Assembly: GCF_022695985.1 (NCBI RefSeq)
Contig: NZ_JAAPBF010000006.1
Span: forward strand, 21,696-85,695
Length of the DNA stretch: 64,000 nt
Direction of reading: 5' to 3'
Source: Streptomyces sp. NP-1717
Lineage (GTDB): Bacteria > Actinomycetota > Actinomycetes > Streptomycetales > Streptomycetaceae
Below the pieces are notes generated by a model. The model was given only the letters and a program-made list of their open reading frames with translations. It was not told where the DNA came from and did no database searches. The translations under genes and the position numbers were made by a program. This document shows, piece after piece, positions 30,770-38,535 of this stretch; positions within the stretch are counted from its first letter, which is position 1, and the number at the start of each line of letters is the position of its first letter.

Positions 30770-30920
30770 CGGCACCGCGGCGTCAGGGCGGCGCGCGGTG
30801 TCGGATCGCGGCGCCGGGGGGGGGTGAGCGCCGCGAGTACGGGACGGTGGACGGGTGAGCGGGAGGAGCGGGAGGAGCGGTCGGGCGAGCGGGTGGACAC
30901 GGGGGGATCCGTATCCGTAT

Positions 30921-30954
30921 GCGGTCGGCGCCGGGCGTCCCCGGTGCCGACCGC
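30921..30954. terminator. Strong hairpin in the GMC / chorismate mutase gap
   Basis: 15-bp stem GCGGTCGGCGCCGGG / CCCGGTGCCGACCGC (one G-U in RNA) with a 4-nt loop; TCTTGG follows on the + strand. Confidence 0.6.
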
Positions 30955-31010
30955 TCTTGGGGTGACCGGGCATGCTGTCCCCTGCCGACCGGCCACTCGC
31001 GCTGGGGCGA

Positions 31011-31049
31011 GGTCCCACGACGTACCAGCGGTACGCCACACGCCCCAGC
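31011..31049. terminator. Nested hairpin downstream of the chorismate mutase gene
   Basis: Outer stem GCTGGGGCG / CGCCCCAGC with inner CGTACC-AGC-GGTACG. It lies 135 bp beyond the chorismate mutase stop on the minus strand; could end that transcript. Confidence 0.4.
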
Positions 31050-31183
31050 GAAGCCACGCGTGGTTTGTTCGGGCCCGCCCCTGGCTGACACGGACATCGG
31101 GACCAACGAAGGCCCGGCGGGTCCGGTCACGCGCCGTACGGGTGAGGATGCGCCCGAACCCATGTCCGTACGGCCCGGCCCGC

Positions 31184-31465
31184 TCAGATCCGGCCGCGCG
31201 AGAGCTCCAGCAGTGTCATCGCGAGCGCGGTGCCCGGGGTGCCGAGCGCGTCCCTGAAGCGGCCCAGGATCTCGTTCTCACGGGACAGGTTGACCCGGCG
31301 CCCGCCGGAGGCGATGCGGGCGTCCTGGATGACGGCCGAGACGGCCATCCGTTCCTGCACGAGACCGATGATCCGGTCGTCGAGCGCGTCGATCCGCTCA
31401 CGCGCGCCGTCGATCAGGGTGGCGGCCTCGTCGGTGCGGGCGCCGGTGCGGTCGGTGACGGTCAT
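31184..31465 (-). CDS. Chorismate mutase (AroQ class)
   Basis: 93 residues, a single all-helical AroQ domain. Converts chorismate to prephenate, the branch point to phenylalanine and tyrosine. Helix 1 carries IDALDDRIIGLVQERM (Arg for chorismate binding); helix 2 has VNLSRENEILGRF; the end is LLELSRGRI. The N-terminal 15 residues are a Thr-rich tail. Start ATG 31465 with AGAGGAG upstream. The gene has a 180-nt leader containing a short peptide, a terminator and a competing fold (see those entries). Divergent from guaA. Confidence 0.9.
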   Translation of the reverse strand: MTVTDRTGARTDEAATLIDGARERIDALDDRIIGLVQERMAVSAVIQDARIASGGRRVNLSRENEILGRFRDALGTPGTALAMTLLELSRGRI

Positions 31466-31529
31466 GAAGGGCTCCTCTGTACGAAGGGGAGACCCCGGGC
31501 GGCGGACTTTTGGCCCGGACAACACAGAA

Positions 31530-31556
31530 CGCCCCGAGCCTTGTCGGCCCGGGGCG
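31530..31556 (-). terminator. Attenuator-type terminator in the chorismate mutase leader
   Basis: On the minus-strand RNA, CGCCCCGGGCC-GACAA-GGCUCGGGGCG is an 11-bp stem (one G-U) followed by UUCUGUGUUGU. It lies 21 nt after the leader-peptide stop and 64 nt before the chorismate mutase start. Its 5 prime arm (31546-31556) can pair instead with leader segment 31605-31611. Confidence 0.75.
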
Positions 31557-31577
31557 CCTGGGAAGTCGCTTGTCAGC

Positions 31578-31646
31578 TCAAGCGGCACGACCATGGCAGC
31601 CGGACGGGCCGGTGCCATAGGTAAAGAAGGTCGAGTGCTCGCGCAT
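31578..31646 (-). CDS. Leader peptide of chorismate mutase (candidate Phe/Tyr attenuator)
   Basis: A 22-residue open frame, MREHSTFFTYGTGPSGCHGR then Ala-Ala and TGA. Codons 7, 8 and 10 are Phe, Phe and Tyr, and they directly precede an eight-pair hairpin with one bulge (31595-31616). The downstream terminator at 31530-31556 and a 7-bp alternative pairing (31605-31611 with 31545-31551) complete a classical attenuator layout. No ribosome site precedes the ATG, but a -10-like CATACT (31659-31654) ends seven bases before it, so the transcript probably starts at or next to the AUG; leaderless leader peptides are known for the Streptomyces trp attenuator. Too short for standard gene callers. Confidence 0.62.
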   Translation of the reverse strand: MREHSTFFTYGTGPSGCHGRAA

Positions 31647-31771
31647 GGCAGCCAGTATGCCCGAGGGGTCCGGCTGCCCCGCCCGGGGTTCGGATGCTGA
31701 GACGAAAAGCTGTCTCCGGGCGCCGTTAGAATCGGTGTACAGAACCCCTTCACCGCCGGAAGGCCGCGCCC

Positions 31772-33352
31772 GTGCCAGCAGTACCCCCCGCCGCCCCCGA
31801 CGCCGTACTCGTCGTCGACTTCGGCGCGCAGTACGCCCAGCTCATCGCCCGCCGCGTCCGTGAGGCCCGGGTCTACAGCGAGATCGTCCCCTCGACGATG
31901 CCGGTGGCCGAGATGCTGGCCAAGAACCCCAAGGCGATCATCCTCTCCGGCGGCCCGTCCTCCGTGTACGCGCAGGGCGCCCCGACCGTCGACCGCGCGC
32001 TCTTCGAGGCCGGGGTCCCGGTCTTCGGCATGTGCTACGGCTTCCAGCTCATGGCCACGACGCTCGGCGGAACGGTCGACAACACGGGCTCGCGCGAGTA
32101 CGGCCGCACCGTGCTGCACGTCTCCAAGACGGGCTCCACCCTCTTCGAGGGCACCCCGGCCGAACAGCAGGTCTGGATGTCGCACGGCGACGCCTGCTCG
32201 GCAGCGCCCGAGGGCTTCACCGTCACCGGCTCGACCGACGTGGTGCCGGTCGCCGCGTTCGAGAACGACGAGAAGAAGCTCTACGGCGTCCAGCACCACC
32301 CCGAGGTCCTGCACTCCACGCACGGCCAGCAGGTCCTCGAACACTTCCTCTACCGAGGCGCCGGCATCGAGCCGACGTGGACCACCGGCAACGTCATCGA
32401 GGAGCAGGTCGCCGCGATCCGCGAGCAGGTCGGCGGCAGCAGGGCGATCTGCGGTCTCTCCGGCGGTGTGGACTCGGCCGTCGCCGCCGCCCTCGTACAG
32501 AAGGCGATCGGCTCGCAGCTCACCTGCGTCTACGTCGACCACGGTCTGATGCGCAAGGGCGAGACCGAGCAGGTCGAGAAGGACTTCGTCGCCGCGACCG
32601 GCGTCCAGCTGAAGGTCGTCGACGCGCAGGAGCGCTTCCTGGCCGCGCTGGCCGGGGTCAGTGACCCGGAGCAGAAGCGCAAGATCATCGGCCGTGAGTT
32701 CATCCGGGTCTTCGAGCAGGCCCAGGCGGAGATCATCGCCGAGGCCGAGCCCGGCGAGCCCGTCGAGTTCCTGGTCCAGGGCACGCTCTACCCGGACGTG
32801 GTCGAGTCCGGCGGCGGCAGCGGCACCGCCAACATCAAGTCCCACCACAACGTGGGCGGGCTCCCCGAGGACCTGGAGTTCTCCCTCGTCGAGCCGCTGC
32901 GCCAGCTGTTCAAGGACGAGGTCCGGATGGTCGGCCAGGAGCTCGGCCTGCCGGAGGAGATCGTCCAGCGCCAGCCCTTCCCGGGGCCGGGCCTCGGCAT
33001 CCGCATCGTCGGCGACATCACGCGCGAGCGGCTCGACCTGCTGCGCGAGGCGGACGCGATCGCCCGCGAGGAACTGACGGCGGCCGGCCTCGACCGCGAC
33101 ATCTGGCAGTGCCCGGTGGTCCTGCTCGCGGACGTCCGCTCGGTGGGAGTCCAGGGCGACGGCCGCACCTACGGCCACCCGATCGTGCTGCGCCCGGTGT
33201 CGTCGGAGGACGCGATGACGGCGGACTGGACGCGGATGCCGTACGACGTACTGGCGAAGATCTCCACCCGCATCACGAACGAGGTCTCGGACGTGAACCG
33301 CGTGGTCCTGGACGTGACGAGCAAGCCGCCGGGCACGATCGAGTGGGAGTGA
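31772..33352 (+). CDS. guaA: GMP synthase (glutamine-hydrolysing)
   Basis: 526 residues. Amination of XMP to GMP using glutamine. The N-terminal class I amidotransferase domain has Cys88 in FGMCYGFQ and its His/Glu in QHHPEV; the ATP pyrophosphatase domain has the P-loop [13 protein letters not shown]; the C-terminal dimerisation domain ends [16 protein letters not shown], diagnostic of GuaA. Start GTG 31772. TAGAAT (31727-31732) is a good -10 but lacks a clear -35. Completes the guanine pathway begun by guaB about 20 kb upstream. Confidence 0.98.
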   Translation: MPAVPPAAPDAVLVVDFGAQYAQLIARRVREARVYSEIVPSTMPVAEMLAKNPKAIILSGGPSSVYAQGAPTVDRALFEAGVPVFGMCYGFQLMATTLGGTVDNTGSREYGRTVLHVSKTGSTLFEGTPAEQQVWMSHGDACSAAPEGFTVTGSTDVVPVAAFENDEKKLYGVQHHPEVLHSTHGQQVLEHFLYRGAGIEPTWTTGNVIEEQVAAIREQVGGSRAICGLSGGVDSAVAAALVQKAIGSQLTCVYVDHGLMRKGETEQVEKDFVAATGVQLKVVDAQERFLAALAGVSDPEQKRKIIGREFIRVFEQAQAEIIAEAEPGEPVEFLVQGTLYPDVVESGGGSGTANIKSHHNVGGLPEDLEFSLVEPLRQLFKDEVRMVGQELGLPEEIVQRQPFPGPGLGIRIVGDITRERLDLLREADAIAREELTAAGLDRDIWQCPVVLLADVRSVGVQGDGRTYGHPIVLRPVSSEDAMTADWTRMPYDVLAKISTRITNEVSDVNRVVLDVTSKPPGTIEWE

Positions 33353-33466
33353 CCGTCTCTCCCAGGTCAACGCCGATGCCGTCGCTCATTTGTTTGGGTG
33401 GCGGCATTGGCATATGCCCTGGGTAGGCTGCTGGTAGAGGTCAGACTCCGTCGCATGGGAGTAATC

Positions 33467-34105
33467 ATGAGCGCCGCGCCTGAACACGGTCTCGAACCGC
33501 GCTACCAGTGGCCGATTCCGCCCGCCGGGGGTTGGACGGCGGACGATCTCGACCGGATTCCGGGCCTCCCGCCGCACAGTGAGCTGATCGACGGGAGCCT
33601 TGTCCTGATGAGTCCGCAGACTGCATTCCACGCCCGCACCATGCGGTTGCTGGAGAACGCGCTGCTGGATCTGGCGCCGCCAGAGCTTGATGTCATGCGG
33701 GAGATGACGATCAGACTCGACGCCAAGAATCGCCCGGAGCCGGACATCCTGGTCTTCAGGGAAGAAGCGAATACCGGCCCGGACCAGACTTGGTACGAAC
33801 CCGAGGACGTTGTTCTCGCCATCGAGGTCGTTTCCCCGGATTCGGTCGAGCGGGACCGTGACGTCAAACCGGCGAAGTACGCGGCGGCGGGCGTGCTCCA
33901 CTTCTGGCGCGTCGAGGAGGAGCGCGGTCTTCCGATCATTTACAGCTACGAGCTGGACCCCGCCACGAAGGCATATAGCACGCCTACTGTCCATCGCGAG
34001 CGTCTGGAACTGAAGGTCCCATTCCCCATCGAGATTGATCTGACCTCGATCGATCGCCGCCGCAGCTCCGCACGTTCAATCGGCTCCGACAACTCCGCCG
34101 AATAA
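33467..34105 (+). CDS. Uma2-family (PD-(D/E)XK fold) protein
   Basis: 212 residues. Uma2/DUF820 proteins have a restriction-endonuclease-like core; abundant in Streptomyces and cyanobacteria, function largely unknown. Core motifs: EPDILVF (Asp), LAIEVVSPDS (Glu), KYAAAGVLHFW (Lys), plus GSLVLMSPQTAFHA. Start ATG 33467 because GGGAG sits six bases upstream; an ATG 12 bases earlier is in frame. Codon use is visibly less G/C-biased in third positions than in neighbours, notably 33700-34100, which hints at recent acquisition. A hairpin follows. Confidence 0.86.
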   Translation: MSAAPEHGLEPRYQWPIPPAGGWTADDLDRIPGLPPHSELIDGSLVLMSPQTAFHARTMRLLENALLDLAPPELDVMREMTIRLDAKNRPEPDILVFREEANTGPDQTWYEPEDVVLAIEVVSPDSVERDRDVKPAKYAAAGVLHFWRVEEERGLPIIYSYELDPATKAYSTPTVHRERLELKVPFPIEIDLTSIDRRRSSARSIGSDNSAE

Positions 34106-34109
34106 TTCG

Positions 34110-34137
34110 CTCGCACCCCGCCGACCCCCTGTGCGAG
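34110..34137 (+). terminator. Weak hairpin after the Uma2 gene
   Basis: CTCGCAC / GTGCGAG, 7-bp stem with a 14-nt loop, just after the stop and 11 bases before the next start. Confidence 0.4.
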
Positions 34138-34148
34138 TCTCTGCCACC

Positions 34149-34907
34149 ATGTCCGACGACGCGCTGAACTCCATCCTCGCCGCCCCCAACAACCCCCTCC
34201 TGACCTGGAACGCCCCTCTCTCCGAAGAGCACGCCCGCTCGCTGATCGACGCCTGTGCCGTGCCCGAGGGTGGGCGGGTGGTCGATCTCGGGTGTGGCTG
34301 GGGCGAGTTGCTGCTGAGGCTGGTCCAAGGGGCTCCCGGCAGCACCGGGGACGGTGTGGAGAAGGACCCCGCCGCCGTGGCGCGCGGACAGCGGCTCGCG
34401 CGGGAGCGGGGGCTGGACGGCCGGGTCACGTTCCATGAGAGCTCCGCCGACGTGTGGCCGGGGACCGGTTACGACCTCGCCGTCTGCATCGGGGCCGTCC
34501 ACGCCTGGCCCGGCTCGACCCGGGAGGCCCTGCGCGCCCTGCGCGCGACCGTCGAACCCGGTGGGCGGGTGCTCTTCGCCGATGGATTCTGGACGGAGAA
34601 GCCGACCCCCGCCGCGCTCAAGGGACTCGGCGCCGAGGAGGACGAACTCGTCGGCTCGCTGGACGATCTGGTCCGGGCCGCCGCCGACGCGGGCTTCGCC
34701 CCGCTCCGTACGACCGTCGCCGACCAGCGCGAATGGGACGTCTTCGAGTCCAGTGGCCGGGCCGGCTGGGGCGAGCGCTGGGCCCTGGAGAACCCGCACC
34801 ATCCGCTGCACGCGGACGCCCGCGCCACCGCCGCCCGGCACCGGGAGGGCTATCTCGGCGGCTACCGGGGGTACCTCGGCTTCGCGTATCTCGTCCTCGG
34901 CGTCTGA
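34149..34907 (+). CDS. Class I SAM-dependent methyltransferase
   Basis: 252 residues. Motif I VVDLGCGWGELLLRL binds SAM; VEKDPAAVARG is the acidic loop; CIGAVHAWPG and LRATVEPGGRVLFADGFW are motifs II-III of a small-molecule-type methyltransferase. Substrate unknown. Start ATG 34149 (MSDDALNS); a GTG 18 bases upstream is in frame but falls in the preceding hairpin. C-terminal Tyr/Gly-rich end YLGGYRGYLGFAYLV. Possibly transcribed with the Uma2 gene. Confidence 0.88.
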   Translation: MSDDALNSILAAPNNPLLTWNAPLSEEHARSLIDACAVPEGGRVVDLGCGWGELLLRLVQGAPGSTGDGVEKDPAAVARGQRLARERGLDGRVTFHESSADVWPGTGYDLAVCIGAVHAWPGSTREALRALRATVEPGGRVLFADGFWTEKPTPAALKGLGAEEDELVGSLDDLVRAAADAGFAPLRTTVADQREWDVFESSGRAGWGERWALENPHHPLHADARATAARHREGYLGGYRGYLGFAYLVLGV

Positions 34908-34999
34908 CACCCTCCCGGATACGGCACAATTCCCAGTCACAGCAAGGAAGTTCACCCAAGAGGATCCACGGGTGCGGGGCGGGGAAGGCGGCATTCGGC

Positions 35000-36265
35000 G
35001 TGGCGGTGCAAGTGGTGGGACAAGGCATCCACGGCGGGGGCTGTACCTGCGGGAACTGCCCGGTCGGGGCTCCCGAGGGGCATCGGCTGGCGGTCGCGGC
35101 GTTCCTCGCCAAACGGGAGGAGTTCGCGGCCGGTCACGGCCTGCCCGCCGCGCTCGCCCACTCCCCGGGCGCGTCCCGGCAGTGGGTGTCCGACGAACTC
35201 ACCCAGTCCGCGCGCGCCGTCGCCGACCGCAGCCGGGAGGCCGGCGAGGCCTGGCTGCTGGCCGTCTGGCGGCACACGCTGATCGTGGTGTGGGGCGGCG
35301 TCGCGGTGTTCGCCCTCGCGCTGGCCGGGACCGCGATCGGCGCGGGCTGGACCGTCGCGCGGACGGCGGGGCTCCTCGCCGCGCTCGCCGTGGCCGGGCT
35401 GCTGACCGGCGCGGCCAGGCTGCACCGTACGCGCGGCGGCCTCCTCGCCCCGGTCATCGGCGAGGACAACCGGCTCTCCACCTCCCGTACCGTCGCCTCC
35501 GCCTGGGTGCTGCTGCTCGTCTTCGCCGTGCTGGTGCTCGCGCTCCAGCTCGCCGGCGCGTCCGACCACGGGGCCCGCGACGAACTGATCGCCGGGCTCG
35601 AACTCGCCCGTGGCGCGGGCATGCTGACCGTGCTGGCCGTGGTGTGCGCGATCGCCGTCGTCGTACGCCGTGTGGTGGGCGTACGCGTCGCGGACCGGCG
35701 CCTGCAGAAGGTACGGGCCGAGCGCCCGCGCCTCGCCGACCTGCTCTGCGACGACGCCGGGCGCGGCAGCTTCGCCGACGTCCAGTACACGCTGGTGACG
35801 GCCGTCGCCGTGCTCTTCTCGGCGGTACGCCTGGCCCGCCGCCCCGAGCAGCTGCCCGACCTGCCGTGGGCGCTCGCCCTGCTGGTGACGGTCTCGGCCG
35901 CGACGTACTTCGCGGCGAAGTGGGCGGAGGGCGGTCGCCCGGTCGTGCTGTCGGTCGTACGGGCGAGGGAGGCCGGGGACCTGGACGCGCCGATCCGCAC
36001 CGGTGACGACATCGAGATCCGGGGGACGGGTTTCGTGCCGCCCGGGGCGGGCACGCCGGACCGGCTCGGCGCGATGGTCGTACGGATCGGGCCCGTCCAT
36101 GTCCACGTACCGCTGATCCCCGTCCCCGGCGGCTTCCGGAACCCGTCGGACACGGTGCTCACCGTGCCCGTGCCGGTGGACGTCGAGCCCGGGCGCCTCG
36201 ATGTGCAGGTCGTGACGGCGGCGGGCGTCGAGACGAACCGGATGGCCATCGACGTCCTGGACTGA
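35000..36265 (+). CDS. Polytopic membrane protein with Cys motif and C-terminal beta-sandwich-like domain
   Basis: 421 residues, family not recognised. The N-terminus has GGGCTCGNCPVG, a CxCxxC arrangement that could bind metal. Helical cytoplasmic part, then about five or six hydrophobic segments between residues 90 and 310 (VWGGVAVFALALAG, GLLAALAVAGLLTGAA, WVLLLVFAVLVLALQLAG, MLTVLAVVCAIAVVV, LPWALALLVTVSAATYFA). The final 100 residues (DIEIRGTGFVPPG to NRMAIDVLD) resemble an IPT/TIG-type immunoglobulin fold. Start GTG 35000, 11 bases after GGGGAAGG; further GTGs follow within 15 bases. The upstream in-frame stretch is a shadow of the methyltransferase gene. Confidence 0.75.
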   Translation: MAVQVVGQGIHGGGCTCGNCPVGAPEGHRLAVAAFLAKREEFAAGHGLPAALAHSPGASRQWVSDELTQSARAVADRSREAGEAWLLAVWRHTLIVVWGGVAVFALALAGTAIGAGWTVARTAGLLAALAVAGLLTGAARLHRTRGGLLAPVIGEDNRLSTSRTVASAWVLLLVFAVLVLALQLAGASDHGARDELIAGLELARGAGMLTVLAVVCAIAVVVRRVVGVRVADRRLQKVRAERPRLADLLCDDAGRGSFADVQYTLVTAVAVLFSAVRLARRPEQLPDLPWALALLVTVSAATYFAAKWAEGGRPVVLSVVRAREAGDLDAPIRTGDDIEIRGTGFVPPGAGTPDRLGAMVVRIGPVHVHVPLIPVPGGFRNPSDTVLTVPVPVDVEPGRLDVQVVTAAGVETNRMAIDVLD

Positions 36266-36386
36266 CCCGCCGGTGCCCGGACGTATCCGCTGAGCGCGAG
36301 CCGCGTCCCATCCGTATGCATGTACGAGGCACGCGGGCACAATCAAGCCCTGCGAGCGACGTGGGCAGCGGAAAGGCAGGCGCGCG

Positions 36387-36905
36387 ATGGCGCACGGATA
36401 CCGGACAGACACCTACGGGACGATCGGCGGTGAGGGGCAGGGCCGGAAGGACACGGCGACCAGGTACGCCCTGGTGCCGCTGCGGATCTTCCTCGGTGTG
36501 ACCTTCATATACGCCGGACTCGACAAGCTCACCGACAGTGCCTTCATGTCGGCGACCGGGCCCGGCTCCGTCGGCGAGCTGATGCGGAGCGTGCGGGACA
36601 GCTCGGCCGTTCCCGCGCTCGTCGACCTCTCCCTCAAGAACCCCGAGGGCTTCGGCTACGCCATCGGCCTCGGTGAAGTGGCCGTCGGCCTCGGCACCCT
36701 CGTCGGGCTGCTGGCCCGGGTCGCGGCCCTCGGCGGCGCGCTGATCTCGCTGAGCCTGTGGCTGACGGTGAGCTGGCAGACGGAGCCCTACTACTACGGC
36801 AACGACCTCGCCTACCTCATGGCCTGGCTGCCGCTCGTACTCGCCGGCGCCTCGGTGTTCTCCCTGGACGCGGCCCTGGCCGACAGGCGGCGCCGAATGC
36901 GGTAG
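36387..36905 (+). CDS. DoxX family membrane protein
   Basis: 172 residues, four membrane helices. Signature RIFLGVTFIYAGLDKLTD at about 33-50, then GYAIGLGEVAVGLGTLVGLL, LGGALISLSLWLTVSW and DLAYLMAWLPLVLAGASVF. DoxX relatives take part in thiosulfate:quinone oxidoreduction or membrane redox stress; here the function is unassigned. A Gly/Thr/Tyr-rich N-terminal tail is cytoplasmic. ATG 36387 with GGAAAGG upstream. Its 3 prime end overlaps a convergent small gene by 94 bp. Confidence 0.88.
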   Translation: MAHGYRTDTYGTIGGEGQGRKDTATRYALVPLRIFLGVTFIYAGLDKLTDSAFMSATGPGSVGELMRSVRDSSAVPALVDLSLKNPEGFGYAIGLGEVAVGLGTLVGLLARVAALGGALISLSLWLTVSWQTEPYYYGNDLAYLMAWLPLVLAGASVFSLDAALADRRRRMR

Positions 36906-37075
36906 TCCACCAACGACACCGCGGAGGCCAGACACAGGCCGCCGCAGATGATCGGGACGATCACGTACCAGGGGGCGTCCCACCAGCCCCCGGCGTCACC
37001 GGCGAACACGGTGGCCGCGCCCATCACGGCCAGGCCGGCCACCAGCTTGCCCGGTTTGAACTCATGCAGCGGCAC
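36812..37075 (-). CDS. Small two-helix membrane protein coupled to the PspC gene
   Basis: 87 residues: KPGKLVAGLAVMGAATVFAG and WYVIVPIICGGLCLASAVSLV form two membrane spans, followed by a basic tail (YRIRRRLSARAASR). Function unknown. GTG 37075 overlaps the end of the upstream PspC gene (stop at 37062) by 14 bp, so translational coupling is likely. The 3 prime 94 bp are antisense to the end of the DoxX gene; if real, both genes share that stretch tail to tail. Confidence 0.62.
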   Translation of the reverse strand: MPLHEFKPGKLVAGLAVMGAATVFAGDAGGWWDAPWYVIVPIICGGLCLASAVSLVDYRIRRRLSARAASRENTEAPASTSGSQAMR

Positions 37076-38369
37076 GGGTCACCTCCACCTGTCCGACACC
37101 GACCTCCAGCCGAAGGTCCAGTGTGCCCGCGGGCTCCACGCCCTTGGGCGGGGCCACCGTACGCGTCCGCTCCTGTGCCGGTGAGAGGTCGATGTCGTTC
37201 GGCGGCTCTCCGGGGAGCCGGATGTCGCCGAGCCCCGCCTGCGCGTGCACCTTCAGCGTCACGTCCCGCGGCACGACGACCTTCAGCTTCCCGGCGCCGA
37301 CCTCCGCCTTCGTACGGAGGGTGTCGCCCGCCGGGACGCCGACAGAGGTGAGGTCCAGCTTCCCGACCCCGGTGCCCAGTTCGTACACCGGTGCCACCGA
37401 CGCGACCTCCGCCGGGGACCAGGTCTTGCGCACCCACTGCGTGCCGATGTCCTTGGGGATGGCCGCCGAGGCCGCGAGCAGCCCGGCGGTGAGGAGGGTC
37501 AGGAAGATCGTGCCGAAGCCCGTACGTCCCAGGAAGGCGCTCACCGCGAGCCCGAGTCCGAACACGCCCAGCGCCGAGGCCAGGCCGATCTGGAGGCTCG
37601 TACCGAGCGGCTGGGAGTCCCACGACAGCCTCAGCGCGAGGCCGCCCGCGAGCAGCGCCAGCAGGAAGATCCGCCCGCCGATCCCGCGCGGACCGTGCCG
37701 CCCGCACGAGTGCCCGGACGACTTCCGCTTCCCCGCCCTCCGGCGCTTGGAGCCCCGGCCCGCCTCGTCGTCCTCGTCGTCAGGACCCCACAGATACCCG
37801 GACGGCGCCGGCCCCGTCGTACCGTCCTTGACGATCGGGTCGCGCCACCACGACGGACTGCCCGGCGTCGGCGGCGCCTTCGTCTCCGGCGGAGCCTCGG
37901 CGGCGGCCGCCGCCCTGCCCGGGTCGAGCGGGCCGCCCTCCTGCGTGGTGGTGTACCGGCGCTGCGACCAGACCGCCGCGCCGATCACGGCGATCGACAG
38001 CAGCGTCGCGAAACCCAGCGTCTCGCCGTTGTTGAGCATCGACAGGAACAGGCCGCAGCCCACGAGCGCGAGCAGCACGGCGATCAGGGAGGCGCCGTCG
38101 ACGCGGCCCGAAAGCAGCCGGCGCAGTTCGTTCTCGTCCTCGCCGTCGAGCGGGACGAGCAGCCAGGCGAAGCCGTAGAAGATCAGCCCGATGCCACCGG
38201 TCAGCGTGAGCACGACGACGACGATGCGGAAGATGACCGGGTCCAGGTCGCAGTACCGGCCCAGACCGCCGCAGACGCCCGCGACGACCTTCTGCCGCGG
38301 CGCGCGCACCAGCTGAGGAGGCCGCGACGGCGGCGGCTGCGTCGAGGTGTGCGGGGCGGACTGAGTCAT
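37062..38369 (-). CDS. PspC domain membrane protein (LiaF-like)
   Basis: 435 residues. N-terminal PspC domain: QKVVAGVCGGLGRYCDLDPVIFRIVVVVL and GLIFYGFAWLLVPL. Three or four further helices follow, a basic cytoplasmic loop, and a C-terminal extracellular beta-rich domain (VGVPAGDTLRTKAEVGAG, VVVPRDVTLKVHAQAGLGD) of the LiaF / adhesin-like type. Family members sense or damp envelope-stress signalling. Start ATG 38369. Divergent from a sensor kinase that also carries a PspC domain, with about 165 bp shared, so all are probably controlled by the response regulator at 39900. Confidence 0.9.
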   Translation of the reverse strand: MTQSAPHTSTQPPPSRPPQLVRAPRQKVVAGVCGGLGRYCDLDPVIFRIVVVVLTLTGGIGLIFYGFAWLLVPLDGEDENELRRLLSGRVDGASLIAVLLALVGCGLFLSMLNNGETLGFATLLSIAVIGAAVWSQRRYTTTQEGGPLDPGRAAAAAEAPPETKAPPTPGSPSWWRDPIVKDGTTGPAPSGYLWGPDDEDDEAGRGSKRRRAGKRKSSGHSCGRHGPRGIGGRIFLLALLAGGLALRLSWDSQPLGTSLQIGLASALGVFGLGLAVSAFLGRTGFGTIFLTLLTAGLLAASAAIPKDIGTQWVRKTWSPAEVASVAPVYELGTGVGKLDLTSVGVPAGDTLRTKAEVGAGKLKVVVPRDVTLKVHAQAGLGDIRLPGEPPNDIDLSPAQERTRTVAPPKGVEPAGTLDLRLEVGVGQVEVTRAAA

Positions 38370-38535
38370 GGGTCCATGGTGACCGCACGCCCGCCCCGTC
38401 TCCACCCGTGCCGACCCTGGCCCGTCCCTGATATTCCGCCGGGGGCGGCCGGGGGGTGTCAGGGTCGTTCTCGGGGCCGCTCTCAGGGCGCAGCCCTGAT
38501 GCCACGGCCCGCACCTCCGTGTGACCATCAGTGGC

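Larger units (their letters stand above)
30561..31183. other. 620-bp structured non-coding region between convergent genes
   Basis: No convincing gene. It contains three strong foldback elements (30705-30769, 30921-30954, 31011-31049), a promoter-like pair TTGCCC (30635-30640) and TATGTG (30659-30664) with an 18-bp spacer, and a ribosome-site-like AAGGAGG before GTG 30618. The large spacing is odd for a simple convergent gap and suggests a small RNA gene. Confidence 0.4.

Noticed and set aside
30618..30827. 69-codon open frame with a good ribosome site (AAGGAGG then GTG 30618)
   Set aside because: The first 16 codons lack the expected G/C third positions, the rest runs through a perfect 16-bp RNA stem and ends in a Gly run; no recognisable protein. 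Kept only as part of the structured gap.
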